A stretch of 64,000 bases of DNA from Mesorhizobium sp. B1-1-8 (lineage in GTDB: Bacteria > Pseudomonadota > Alphaproteobacteria > Rhizobiales > Rhizobiaceae): positions 2,519,501 through 2,583,500 of the forward strand of contig NZ_CP083956.1 in the NCBI RefSeq assembly GCF_006442795.2, in the 5' to 3' direction. Below, piece by piece: positions 34,712 through 45,400 of the stretch (position 1 is the first letter of the stretch; every line of letters begins with the position of its first letter). The notes beneath the pieces were generated by a model. That model was not told where the DNA came from, ran no database searches, and saw only the letters and a program-made list of their open reading frames with translations. The translations under genes and the position numbers were made by a program.

Positions 34712-34743
34712 AGGCTGTTGGCAACGCTGACGACCTTCGCATC

Positions 34744-37700
34744 TTACGGCGCCTTGATCTCCATCACGCCGCTGGCGGTGCGGGCCGAATATGCCGGACG
34801 GTACATGTCCTCCACCGTCGCCGGCGGATGCGCATAGGTGCCGGGCGTCACCGCGCGGACCACGTAAGCCAGCATGATGTTGCGGTTGCTGTCGCCCTCG
34901 TTCGGATTGAAGGCGGCGACGAAACGGTCGTCACGAAACTCGAGATGCGCGGCGTCGGTCTGCGCCAGCCAGGAGAAGTTTGACAATTGCGCGCTGGAAA
35001 CGAGGCCCGGATTGTCGATCTCGAAACCGGCCGGCAACAGGTCGGTGATCAGCAGGCGCGACGGCCACTTGTTCTGCTCGTAGATCTTGAGCACGACGAC
35101 ATAGCGTTCGTTCTGCTTGACCTCGGTGACGTTGGCTTCGGTGCCGTCGAGCCTGTAGTAAGTGCGATCGATGGTGAAGCCGTCGCCGCCTGCCGGCAGC
35201 GGCTCGACCGGCGACGCCACCGTGGTGACGACCGCCTGCAGCGGCGTCGTGCCGGTGTTGGCGATAGTGAGCGGGCTATCGACGAGGTTGCTGCCGGCGA
35301 CCTGGTCGGAGTAACCGCCCGAATGCGGCGCGCCGTTGACGGAAAGCGTGATGGAATCATTGCCTTCCTTCAGCGCCCGCGCCGCCAGCAGCATCCAGGA
35401 TTCGTCCTGGGTGCTTGTCCAGCGGGCATCGGCGCGCTCGCGGCCCACCAGCTTGATCAACTGCGGCATGATGCTTGGCACCGGCTTCGATTCCGCCGCC
35501 AGCGCCAGCATCGCCGCGCCGTCGCGGAGTGGCGAGCCGTAGTCGGAGCGGTAATAGTCGTATTCGGTGCTCGACTGCGCCAGCCGCAACGCCGTCTGGA
35601 AGGTGGCTTCCGAGCGCTGCGTGTCGCCATAGAGCGCCAGGCTTGCCGCCAATTGGGCGACCGCCATCGGGCTGGAGAAGGCTTCGAGCCGCGTGTCGGC
35701 GTAGTAGCGCAGGTCGCCGATCGAGGCCTTCTTGTTGCGGGCGAGAACATAGAGCGCATAGGCGATCTCGCTGCCGCGATCCTGGACATCCTGGTCGTAG
35801 CCGAGCGAGTTCTGCAGATTGTTCAGCGCCTGGTTCATCGCCAGCGCCGGCACGTCATATTTCTGCTCGCGCGCCCTGGTCAGGAACTCGGTGACATAGG
35901 CGTCGAGCCAGAGATCGCCGGAGCCTGGACCCCAGAGGCCGAAGCTGCCGCTCGCCGCCTGGTAGGACAGGACCTTATAAATCGCGTCCTGGACGCGTTG
36001 ATGCAGGTCGGGGTCGCTCTCCATGCCGATGCTCTTGGCCATGTCGTTGACATAGAGCAGCGGCATGGCGCGGCTGGTGGTCTGCTCGGCGCAGCCATAG
36101 GGGTAGCGGTCGAGCGTCATCAACAGCGAGGGCACGTCTAGCGCGGACGACTGCGAAACGCCGACACTGACGGACGCGCCGTCGAGCACGCTTGCGGCAA
36201 GCAGCTCCTTATCGACGCGCAGCGAGCCGCCATGCGGCTTCAGGTCGACCACCATGCGGTTGGTGACCGGAAGCTGCGCCGGACGCACCGGCATATAGAG
36301 CGTCTGCTCGACAGTGGTGCCATCGGCGTGGGCCAGCTTGACGGTGATCGAGGCATCGCCGGCGGTGTGTGCAATCAGCGGGAAGGAGAGCGTCTGCCGC
36401 TTGCCCTGGGCGAGCGTCAGCGTCTGCGGCAAAGGCTTGTCGCCGGTCGAGAGGTCGCCGGTGGTGGTGACCGAGAGCTTGTAGTCGCCGGCCGGGCCGT
36501 CGGTGTCAGCGATGTCGAGGCGCATAGTGGCGGCATCGTTCGGCGCCAGGAAGCGCGGCAGGCCGGCGGTGATCACCACCGGATCGCGCACGATGACGTC
36601 GGTCTGGGCGTGGCCGACGGCTTCCTTGGTCCAGGCCACCGCCATGACGCGCACGGTGCCGTTGAACTGCGGAATGTCGAAGTCGATGCGCGCCTTGCCG
36701 TTGGCGTCGAGCTCCACCGGGCCGGAGAAGAAGGCGACCAGCTTTTCGGTCGGCGGGCTGCCTTGCGACTGCATGTTGGCGCCGTCGCCGCCGGTCCGCA
36801 ATTTGCCGGCGGTGCCGAGCGAGCCGTCGATCAGGCGGCCGTAAATGTCGCGGATCTCGAGCCCGAGCATGCGCTGGCCGAAGAACCAGTCCTCGGGATC
36901 CGGCGCCTTGTAGTTGGTGAGGTTCAGGATGCCGACATCGACCGCCGCAACCATGACATAGGCGTTGCTGCCGGCCTGAGCGCCGGCGACCGAGACCGGG
37001 ATCGACAGCTGCTGGCGCGGCACGGTCTTTTCTGGCGGCGTCAAAGCAACAGTCAGCTTCTTCGAGCCGGGATCGACCTTCAGCCATTCGATGCCGATGG
37101 CGCGTGCCGGCATGCGCGTTTCCTGCGCGTCGCCCGGCCTGAACAAAGTCGCCGTGACATAGGCGCCGGCGCCCCAGTCGTCGCCGACCGGGATGTCGAC
37201 GGTGCTGCCGCCGGCCGGCACGGTTGCCGTGACGGTCTTCAGCAATTTGTCGGCGCCGATGGTGACCAGCAGTTCGCCGGCAAAGTGCGGCGAGATTTTC
37301 AGCCTGGCGACCTCGCCGGCGGCGTAACTATCCTTGTCCAGCGCGATCTCCAGGGCGTCCGGGGTTTCGGTGGTGGTGGAGGAGACATACCAGCCGGCGT
37401 CGAACTCATAGCTGGTAGCCGGCCCGTCCGGATCCGCCGTCTCGACTTCGAGCCGGTAACGGCCCCAGTCGACGGGGAGCGACACGGTCGCCTCGCCGTC
37501 GGCCTTCAGGTTGATCTGGCCGTTGGCGACGGCCTTGGTAAGGTTGACCGCTTCGTAGTTCCAGGAATTGTTGGAGCGGTACCATTGGTAATTGCGCTCG
37601 ACCTTGACCAGCGACCACTGGGCGCCCTTCAATTCCTCGCGCTTGCCGTTGGGGTCCACCGCGATGATGCTGAATTTTGCGGTTCCGCCTTGCGGCACCT

Positions 37701-40224
37701 CGCCGTCTTCGAAATCCGGACGGATGCCGATCATGTCCTTTTCGGGGTGGACGGCGATATCGAGCGAGCGCTCGACGGCGCGGCCGCCGGTTTCACGCAT
37801 CCGCACCGTGACCTTGGCGTTGACCAGCTTGGTGGTCGAGGGCAACTTGTCGATCGAGACCGGGAAGGTCGCCTTGCCGTTATCGCCGACCACGGGCAGA
37901 TTGGTGAACGGTGTCACCGTCGGTTCGGCAGACTGTTCGTCGGCAAGGCCGAAGGTGAAGTCCTTGAACCGGTCCCAGGTGCTGGTGGTCGACAGTGTCA
38001 TCTCGCCTTCGAGCGCCAGGCCCGCGGCCGGCGCGCCATAGAGGAATCGGCCGTCGACATTGACATTGGCGGTCTCGCCCTGGGCGATCTCCTTCTTGTC
38101 GGCGGTCAGGTCGAACTCGATGCGATCCGGCACGAAGTCCTCGACCAGGAACATCTGGCTGGCCACCGCCGCCTGCTTGGGATCGGTGTAGATCGATACC
38201 GTCCAGGTGCCGCGCATGGCGTTGGGCTCGAGCGGCAGGTCCACCGCGTGGCCGCCGGCGGAGGCGCCGTCGCTGACGATGCGGCGGTTCTCGACGCCGT
38301 CGGGACGCGTGAAGATGAAGGTCAGCGGCAGGTTCTCGACCGCTTTGGCGGCGCCGTCGCGAGCGAGCGCCGCGACATGCACGTCCTCGCCGGCGCGGTA
38401 GATGCCGCGCTCGGTCCAGGCATAGACGTCGAGCGCGCCGGGTGCCGCGCGTCCCTCGACACCGCGATCCGAGAGGTCGAAGCCGGCACGGCCCATGTCG
38501 AGGAAGACGAAGTCGTTATCGCTCTGCTTGGCCATCAGCACGGCCGGCACCATGCCGCCTTCGCCGCGCGTCAGGCCGGGATTGAAGACGGCGTGGCCTG
38601 CGGCATCGGTCGTCGCGGTACCGAGGATTTCATTGTTCTTGGCAAGCAGCGTGACTTCGGCGCCGCCGATCGGCTTGGCGCTGCCGAGCGAGCGGGCAAA
38701 GACATTGAGCCCGTCCTGGCCGGTATAGGTGGAGAGGCCGATATCGGAGACGACGAACCATTGGGTGGCCAGCGAACCGTAGTCGTCTTCCTTGGCGTTA
38801 ACGGCCTGCGCGGTCAGCACGTAGACGCCGGGCTTGCGCTGCGGGATCGCCTCATCGACCGGAAACGACGTGGTGACCTCCTTGTTGAGGTCGTTGGCGA
38901 TATCGAGCGTGCCCTCCCAGACCGGGGATCCCATCTGGTCGGAAATGGTGGAAATATCATAGCTGTCGAGCTGATGCAGGAACTGGTAGCCGGACAGAAG
39001 CTGCGCCAGCGAACGGTCGCCGATGCGGTAGAGCTTCATCCTGGCGGCTGTCATGTTGACGGTGACGACCGGGATGCCGCGGCGGGCGCCGGACGGCAGC
39101 ACGAAGCTGTCGCCGGTGAAGCGGGCCGACGGAGCGCGATCCTGGACATAGATCGACAGCACGACCGGAGCGGCGATCGTCTCGCCGACCGCGGCCGGCA
39201 GGCCGGCACGGAAGGTGACGTCATAGTGCTGGCCGTGTTCCAGCCCTTCGACGCAGATCTGCTTGTCCTTGGCCTCGACGCCCTTCGGGGGAGCGCTGTC
39301 GACGGTGACGAACTGCGAATAGTCGACGCCGGTCTTGACCAGTTCCTCGGAAAACTGCGCGCAGATGCGCGGCGAACTGGAATCGGCGTCGACCGAGTGG
39401 TCGACGACGCGGAAGCCTTTGCGCGCCTTGAGATCGGCATAGTCGGCCTGCACGGCCGGCGAACTGACCAGTGCGAGGCTCGCCTCATAGGCCTGCAGGG
39501 AGGGCCGGAAGAGGTCGCGCTTGTCGAGACCGGCGGCAAGCAGCGCCAGCGCCTCGGCGCGGGTCTTGGCGGTGCGCACGAGCTTATAGGCGTTGAAGGC
39601 GGCGGAGGTGACGTTTGCCGGCAAAGTCGAGGGTTCGGAGGTGTTGGCAGCCGGCTGCACGGCCAGAGTCTGGCGCGCCAGCGCCAGCCAGAGCGCGCCG
39701 TCGTCGGGCAGGACGGAAACGGCGGCCTGATACTTCTGCATGGCCAGGCGATGATCGCCGGTGAGCGCCGCCTGCTCGGCCGCCGCCTGGAGCGCGGCCA
39801 AGCCTTCGGTCGGCTTGTCGTAGGCCGGGTCGGTCAGCTTGTTGCGGAATTGCTGGGCCTGGTCGGCCATCCAGTTGGGAAAGAAGGCCAGCGCCGGCGG
39901 AGCACCGATATCGGGGTCGCCATCGACATTGGCGATCTTGCCGGCGACGGCGCCGCTGAAAGGTTTCAGCTGGTTATAGTCGGATTTGAGAAAACACCAT
40001 TTGGCCTTGGTGTTGTAGGTGAAGGCGCGGCAGGCGGGGTCGCCGAGGCATGTGGTTTTGCACTGGTCGAGGCTGGCATTCTGTTCGGACCTGAGGTCGA
40101 AGCCGAAATAGTCGGAATTGTCCGTCGTCACGATGCGCCGGGCTTCGGCCGCAAGTGCCGCGCCGCCCAGGGCGAAAAAGAGAAGGACGAAAAAAGAAAG
40201 ACCACGAGCCGCGCGCATTGCCAC
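34744..40224 (-). CDS. Alpha-2-macroglobulin family protein with N-terminal PAN domain
   Basis: This 1826-residue secreted or periplasmic protease trap has a signal peptide (LSFFVLLFFALGGAALA), then a cysteine-rich PAN/apple domain (about 28-95: C-x3-C, GDPACRAFTY, KWCFLKSD). MG-type beta domains follow and the thioester motif GCAEQ is present with the cysteine at residue 1378, in YPYGCAEQTTSRAMP. Bacterial family members trap proteases and are often encoded with PBP1C, as here; the hypothesis is that they guard the periplasm when the envelope is breached. The thioester is complete, so covalent trapping should be possible. The PAN domain is an addition not found in the Escherichia coli YfhM type. 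Confidence 0.93.
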   Translation of the reverse strand: MAMRAARGLSFFVLLFFALGGAALAAEARRIVTTDNSDYFGFDLRSEQNASLDQCKTTCLGDPACRAFTYNTKAKWCFLKSDYNQLKPFSGAVAGKIANVDGDPDIGAPPALAFFPNWMADQAQQFRNKLTDPAYDKPTEGLAALQAAAEQAALTGDHRLAMQKYQAAVSVLPDDGALWLALARQTLAVQPAANTSEPSTLPANVTSAAFNAYKLVRTAKTRAEALALLAAGLDKRDLFRPSLQAYEASLALVSSPAVQADYADLKARKGFRVVDHSVDADSSSPRICAQFSEELVKTGVDYSQFVTVDSAPPKGVEAKDKQICVEGLEHGQHYDVTFRAGLPAAVGETIAAPVVLSIYVQDRAPSARFTGDSFVLPSGARRGIPVVTVNMTAARMKLYRIGDRSLAQLLSGYQFLHQLDSYDISTISDQMGSPVWEGTLDIANDLNKEVTTSFPVDEAIPQRKPGVYVLTAQAVNAKEDDYGSLATQWFVVSDIGLSTYTGQDGLNVFARSLGSAKPIGGAEVTLLAKNNEILGTATTDAAGHAVFNPGLTRGEGGMVPAVLMAKQSDNDFVFLDMGRAGFDLSDRGVEGRAAPGALDVYAWTERGIYRAGEDVHVAALARDGAAKAVENLPLTFIFTRPDGVENRRIVSDGASAGGHAVDLPLEPNAMRGTWTVSIYTDPKQAAVASQMFLVEDFVPDRIEFDLTADKKEIAQGETANVNVDGRFLYGAPAAGLALEGEMTLSTTSTWDRFKDFTFGLADEQSAEPTVTPFTNLPVVGDNGKATFPVSIDKLPSTTKLVNAKVTVRMRETGGRAVERSLDIAVHPEKDMIGIRPDFEDGEVPQGGTAKFSIIAVDPNGKREELKGAQWSLVKVERNYQWYRSNNSWNYEAVNLTKAVANGQINLKADGEATVSLPVDWGRYRLEVETADPDGPATSYEFDAGWYVSSTTTETPDALEIALDKDSYAAGEVARLKISPHFAGELLVTIGADKLLKTVTATVPAGGSTVDIPVGDDWGAGAYVTATLFRPGDAQETRMPARAIGIEWLKVDPGSKKLTVALTPPEKTVPRQQLSIPVSVAGAQAGSNAYVMVAAVDVGILNLTNYKAPDPEDWFFGQRMLGLEIRDIYGRLIDGSLGTAGKLRTGGDGANMQSQGSPPTEKLVAFFSGPVELDANGKARIDFDIPQFNGTVRVMAVAWTKEAVGHAQTDVIVRDPVVITAGLPRFLAPNDAATMRLDIADTDGPAGDYKLSVTTTGDLSTGDKPLPQTLTLAQGKRQTLSFPLIAHTAGDASITVKLAHADGTTVEQTLYMPVRPAQLPVTNRMVVDLKPHGGSLRVDKELLAASVLDGASVSVGVSQSSALDVPSLLMTLDRYPYGCAEQTTSRAMPLLYVNDMAKSIGMESDPDLHQRVQDAIYKVLSYQAASGSFGLWGPGSGDLWLDAYVTEFLTRAREQKYDVPALAMNQALNNLQNSLGYDQDVQDRGSEIAYALYVLARNKKASIGDLRYYADTRLEAFSSPMAVAQLAASLALYGDTQRSEATFQTALRLAQSSTEYDYYRSDYGSPLRDGAAMLALAAESKPVPSIMPQLIKLVGRERADARWTSTQDESWMLLAARALKEGNDSITLSVNGAPHSGGYSDQVAGSNLVDSPLTIANTGTTPLQAVVTTVASPVEPLPAGGDGFTIDRTYYRLDGTEANVTEVKQNERYVVVLKIYEQNKWPSRLLITDLLPAGFEIDNPGLVSSAQLSNFSWLAQTDAAHLEFRDDRFVAAFNPNEGDSNRNIMLAYVVRAVTPGTYAHPPATVEDMYRPAYSARTASGVMEIKAP

Positions 40225-40503
40225 ATCACCCTCCCAGACATTGCTTGCGTCCAGGCATGATCAAGCTTCGGTCAGGCTTGTCAACGCCAGGAGCGCCGCA
40301 GGTTTATCACCCGCGAACGGTTTCCGTGCCGGCCAAAGGCCGGTATTTCGACAGAACCTCTGTGAGAAGGATCACACTTTCTTGCGAAAATGCAAAAGGT
40401 GTGAATTCCAAGCCCGGTCTATTTCAGACAATTGGATTGTGGCCCCTTTACGAACGTTTCAGAACTTCATTCCAATTTTAGTTTTGTCGACTAGGTTACC
40501 TTA
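40225..40503. other. Divergent intergenic region between alpha-2-macroglobulin and tamA
   Basis: These 279 bases hold the promoters of both neighbours. I find a weak inverted repeat GGCCAAAGGCC near 40330 and AT-rich stretches around 40377-40500, but no convincing -35/-10 pair, operator, or small gene. The tamA start has no clear ribosome-binding site. Confidence 0.4.
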
Positions 40504-42432
40504 ATGCCGGCGCATGAAACGCAGATGTCAGGAGGGTTCGCGCCAGGGCGCGGGCTTCCGCGCGCCCTGCTTTTTGCGCTTATTTGCATGACAATGCTCG
40601 CCGGCGAAGCGCGGCCGGCGGCAGCCTTCGAGATTTTCGGCATCAAGCTCTGGGGCTCGTCCAGCGACGAAGATGCCGACATTGTCGACCCGTTGCGCTA
40701 TTCGGTGACCATCGACGCGCCGGACGCCGACAAGGATCTGGTCAAGCGGCTTGAAAACGCCTCGGCGCTCAAAAATGACGAGGAGCATCCGGTCTCGGGA
40801 TCGCTCGGCCTGATGGCCAAGGCGCGCAGCGATCGCGAGCAGCTTGTCGCCGCTCTTTACGCCGACGCCCGCTATGAAGGCGTTGTCACCATCACCATCC
40901 AGGGCAAGTCGATTGACGAATTGCCGCCGGATGCCGAATTCAAGGGGCCGCAGCCCATTCCGGTGGTCGTCAGTATTGCCGCCGGACCGAAATTCACGCT
41001 CGGCAACATAAGGCTGAAAGGCGATGCCGCAGGACTGGCGAGCGCCGATTTCGGCCTGATCGCCGGCGGCGATGCCGGATCGGGCGCGGTGATCAAGGCC
41101 GAAGCCGCGATCGTGCGTGCGCTCAAGGAAGAGGGCAGGCCGCTCGCCAAGGTGACGGATCGCCAGATCGTCGCCGACCACGCCACCTCGACGCTCGACG
41201 TGACGCTGACGGTGGCGGCGGGCCCGGTCGCCGGCTACGGCGACACCACGGTCGAGGGCACGGAGAAGGTCGATCGCGACTTCACCGAATACATGACCGG
41301 GCTGAAGCGCGGCCAGCAATATTCGCCGCAAGAGATCGACGATGCGCGCGACCGCCTGCTCGGGCTCGAAGTCTTCAACAGCGTGACCGTCAAGGAAGGC
41401 GACAGACTCGACACTAACGGCAATATTCCGATCGACGTCCGGGTCAGCGAGCGCAAGCCGCGCTTTTTCGGCATGGGCGGGACGTTCTCAAACACGGAAG
41501 GCCTGGGACTCGAGGGCTATTGGGAACATCGAAACCTGTTCGGCCAGGCCGAGAAATTGCGCTTCGATGGCGCCATCAGCGGCATCGGCAGCAACAAGAT
41601 CACCGAGCTCAACTACAACGCCGGCGTCATGTTCGAAAAGCCGGGCCTGCTCGGGCCGACATCGAAATTCTTCACCGGCGTCAAGACAGTCCTGGAGCAC
41701 CCCGACGCCTATGACCATTTCTCGGTCAAGGGCGACGTGGGCGTCTCTTACGACCTCGACAAGAGGCAGCGGGTCTCGGCTGAATTCGATCTGGATTATT
41801 CACGCATCCACGACGCGTTCGGCAAGCACACCTACCTGATCGCCAGCGTGCCGCTGCAATATGTCTATGACAGCCGCGACAACAAGCTCAACCCGACCAG
41901 AGGGTTTCGGGCGCTTGCCTATGCCGAGCCGAGCTACGACATCCTGAACGGCGCGACTTTTCTGAAGCTGAAAGGCGAGGGTTACGCCTATCAGTCGCTC
42001 GATACGGCAAGCAGGTTCGTGCTCGCCGAGCGCGCGACGCTGGGTTCGATCGTCGGCACCGGCCTGCAAAACGTGCCGGCCGACCGGCGCTTTTATTCTG
42101 GCGGCGGCGGGTCGGTGCGCGGTTATGCCTATCAAGGCATCGGCCCGAAGGACATCAACGGCCAGCCGATCGGCGGCCTGTCCTTCTTCGAAACCTCGGC
42201 CGAGATGCGCATCGGCATCACCGATACGATCGGCATCGTGCCCTTCGTCGATGCCGGCACGGTTTCGACGAAGTCGTTCCCCGATTTCTCCAACGTCAAG
42301 GTCGGCGCCGGCGTCGGCCTGCGCTATATTACGCCGTTCGGGCCGCTGCGCATCGATGCCGCCGTGCCGCTCAACCGCAATCCGGGCGATCCGCATTTCG
42401 GCATCTATGCCGGCATCGGCCAGGCGTTCTGA
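40504..42432 (+). CDS. tamA: TamA, outer-membrane translocation and assembly protein (BamA family)
   Basis: The 642-residue protein has a signal peptide ending near ARPAAAFE, POTRA-type periplasmic repeats (about residues 60-310), and a C-terminal 16-stranded beta-barrel with the BamA-superfamily motif GGGGSVRGYAYQGIGP near residue 538 and a terminal phenylalanine (GIGQAF) for insertion by BAM. With TamB it helps place some outer-membrane proteins. An in-frame ATG at 40525 would remove seven residues before the signal; neither start has a strong ribosome-binding site. Only two bases separate its stop from the tamB start, so the two are coupled. Confidence 0.93.
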   Translation: MPAHETQMSGGFAPGRGLPRALLFALICMTMLAGEARPAAAFEIFGIKLWGSSSDEDADIVDPLRYSVTIDAPDADKDLVKRLENASALKNDEEHPVSGSLGLMAKARSDREQLVAALYADARYEGVVTITIQGKSIDELPPDAEFKGPQPIPVVVSIAAGPKFTLGNIRLKGDAAGLASADFGLIAGGDAGSGAVIKAEAAIVRALKEEGRPLAKVTDRQIVADHATSTLDVTLTVAAGPVAGYGDTTVEGTEKVDRDFTEYMTGLKRGQQYSPQEIDDARDRLLGLEVFNSVTVKEGDRLDTNGNIPIDVRVSERKPRFFGMGGTFSNTEGLGLEGYWEHRNLFGQAEKLRFDGAISGIGSNKITELNYNAGVMFEKPGLLGPTSKFFTGVKTVLEHPDAYDHFSVKGDVGVSYDLDKRQRVSAEFDLDYSRIHDAFGKHTYLIASVPLQYVYDSRDNKLNPTRGFRALAYAEPSYDILNGATFLKLKGEGYAYQSLDTASRFVLAERATLGSIVGTGLQNVPADRRFYSGGGGSVRGYAYQGIGPKDINGQPIGGLSFFETSAEMRIGITDTIGIVPFVDAGTVSTKSFPDFSNVKVGAGVGLRYITPFGPLRIDAAVPLNRNPGDPHFGIYAGIGQAF

Positions 42433-42434
42433 CG

Positions 42435-45400
42435 ATGAAGATATTCTGGCGCATCCTCCGCATCTGCCTCTACACGCTGCTTCTGCTTGTGGTGGTGGCG
42501 CTCGGCGCGCTTTTCGTGCTGACCGGCACGGAAGGCGGCCGGCAGAACCTCGCCAGCCTGATTTCCACAATGGCCTCGAGCGAGGACCGCAAGGTCACGG
42601 TCGCTGGAATCGAGGGCATCTGGTCGGGCGCGCTCAGGCTCGACCATGTCGTGGTGGAAGACCGCGCCGGCCCATGGCTGGTGGCCCGCAAGGTGGCGCT
42701 CGACTGGTCGCCGACGGCGCTTTTGTCGTGGAACTTCGACGCCGACCGTATCGCGGCGGAGCGCATCGAGCTGGCGCGGCTTCCGCACGCGAGCCAGCAG
42801 CCGTCGCAAGGCGGGTCGACGGACCTGCCGGTGTCGATCGACGTCAGGCAGATCGACCTGCCGGAGATCGCGCTTGGCCAGCAACTGGCCGGCAGCGGCA
42901 TTGCCGAGCTGGCTGCCGAGGGATCGCTCAAGGCCGATCCGTCGCCGCTGGCGGTCCAAACGGTGCTTAACGTCAGCCGGCATGACGGCAAGCAGGGCAA
43001 TGTCGACGCCAAGATCCATTTCGCGCCGGCCGACAACAAGCTCGATCTCGACCTCAAGGCATCGGAGCCGGCGGGCGGCATCATCGCCAACCTGCTCAAT
43101 CTGCCGGGCGCGCCGCCTGTGAACATCGTTGTCACGGGCACGGGACCGCTGGGCAATTGGAACGGCATCGGCACCTTCGTCGTCGACCGCCAGATCGTCA
43201 CCCAGCTCACCGGCCGCCACCAGCTTACCGACAAGGGCCACCATATCGAGGCCAAGGGCGACGGCGAATTCGAGCGTTTCCTGCCGGAGAGGATCAAGTC
43301 GCTGTTTGCCGGCAAGACGAGCTTCGACGTCGCCGGCACGGCGACCCCGGCCGGTGGTGTCGACATTGAGCACGCCAACATCGAGAGCGACGCCCTGCAT
43401 GGCACCGCCACCGGCAACGTCGATCCGAAAGGCGCCAGCGACCTTGCCGTCGAGCTTTCGGCCAAGGACAAGCCCGTCACCGTCGATGTCGGCACCAGCG
43501 CCGTGCCGATCCTGGTCGCGGTCTCGAAGGCGACCGCGCGAGCCTTTGGCGACGGCAAGGCGCCGACGGTCGATATCGGCACCGCGCTGGCCTCGGTCGC
43601 TGTCGGCGGCACGCAGCTCAACAATCTGACCGGGCAGATCCATTCCGACGGCTTCGATGTCGAAAACCGCAGCGGGCCGGTCAGCATCAAGCTAGCGGCC
43701 GCCGGACTGAAGACCGACGTGGCAACGCTGGCGCCGCTGGTGACGGGCAAGCTCGCCGCCGATCTCTCCGGCTCGATCAGCCGCGAGAGCGTGACCATCG
43801 ACAAGGGCACGCTACGTAGCGACGCGCTCAATGCCGCGCTGACGGCCGGCGTATCGCTCGCCGACCTGTCGATGACGCTGAAGATGAACGCCGACGCCGT
43901 ATCGAAAGCGCTGCCGCCGCAGATCAGCTCGCTGCTTGGCGAGCGGGTGAAATTCTCGGCCACCGCGACCCGCGATCCGCAAGGCGCCTTCGCCGCCAAT
44001 TCGCTGGAACTCACCTCCGGCTCGCTCAGCGCCAGCGGCACGGCCAGCGCCCAGGGCTCCGACATCCAGGCCAACCTCAAGGGAACCTTGGGCGATGTCT
44101 CGTCGCTGTCGTCACTGGCCGGCACGCCGCTTGCCGGCGGGGTCGCTTTCGCGCTGACCGCCAGCGGCCCGCGCTGGGCGCCGGACTTTTCCGTCTCGGC
44201 CAATAGCGCCAGCCTGACGGCGGCGGGCCGCATGGTGAAAGACATCAAGCTCTCGGCAAAGGGCAAGGCCGACATTGCCAACCCATCCGCCGACGTTTCA
44301 CTGACCGGCAGCGTCAACGAGCAGCCGCTCGATATCAGGGCATCGCTGGTTACCGCTGACGGCAAACGCTCGATCAAGGGGCTCAGCCTGTCGCTCGGCG
44401 ACAGCAAGGTTTCGGGCGATCTGGCGCTCGACGACAAATTCCTGCCGCTTGGAACGCTGACGCTGGCCATGCCCGATATCGCGCCGCTTGCCGCACTTGG
44501 CGGACAGACCGCGACCGGCGACATCAACGGCACGATCGGCCTGGCCAAGGATGGCGAGGCACCGACCGTCACCGTCAATGCGACCAGCGGCTCGATCGCG
44601 CGCGGTGACGTGGCGGCGAAGGCGATCACCGTCAATGCGCTGATTGCCAACTACCTGAAAGCCCCGGGAATCTCAGGCACGATCAAGGCCGACAGCGTCA
44701 CCTCCGGCAGCACCGTCGTCACCGGGATTGATATCGATCTCAAGCACGACGGCGACTGGACGAATTTTTCCGGCGGCGCGACGCTGGCAGGCATTCCGGC
44801 CACCGCCGCCGGCCGCTTCAAGATCGCGCAGCGTGTGACCAATGTCGAGATCGCTTCGGGTGAGGCCACCGTTCGCGGCATCAAGGCGGCGATCACCGAG
44901 CCATCGAGCCTGACAATCGCCAATGGCGTGACCAACATCGAGAAACTTGCGCTCGGTCTGGATGGCGGCGCTGTTGCTCTGTCCGGCAGCGCCGGCCAGG
45001 CACTCAACCTGACCGCGACTTTTGCCAATTTGCCGGCTGCGATGGCCAATGGTTTCTCGCCCGGCCTCGATGCTGTCGGTACGCTGAATGGCACGGCGCA
45101 GGTTACGGGTTCGTCGTCCAATCCCGATGTTCGCTTCAACGCACAACTGACCGGAGCCGAAACCAGCCAGACCCGGCAGGCTGGCCTTGGGCAGCTCAAC
45201 CTCGATGCCGCCGGCAATGTCTCCATCGCGGCCGGCCTCGTCATCGACCAAGCGACGCTTTCGGGCGACAAGATCTCGGGCAAGGCGGCAGGCACCATCA
45301 ACCCGAACGGCGCCACTGATTTTTCGCTCGACCTGGCCTCGAACGGACCGAGCGTGCCGCTCAAATTCGGCAGCGCCGCAAGCCCGATCGCGCTCGAATT

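Noticed and set aside
33049..34983. A 644-residue plus-strand open frame opposite pbpC
   Set aside because: The minus strand has all glycosyltransferase and transpeptidase motifs; the plus frame runs into the neighbouring gene without any domain.
36232..40260. A 1342-residue open frame on the plus strand opposite the alpha-2-macroglobulin gene
   Set aside because: It is an antisense shadow of a high-GC gene. The composition is rich in Arg, Gly, Asp and Val without domains, and the minus-strand frame has clear family motifs.
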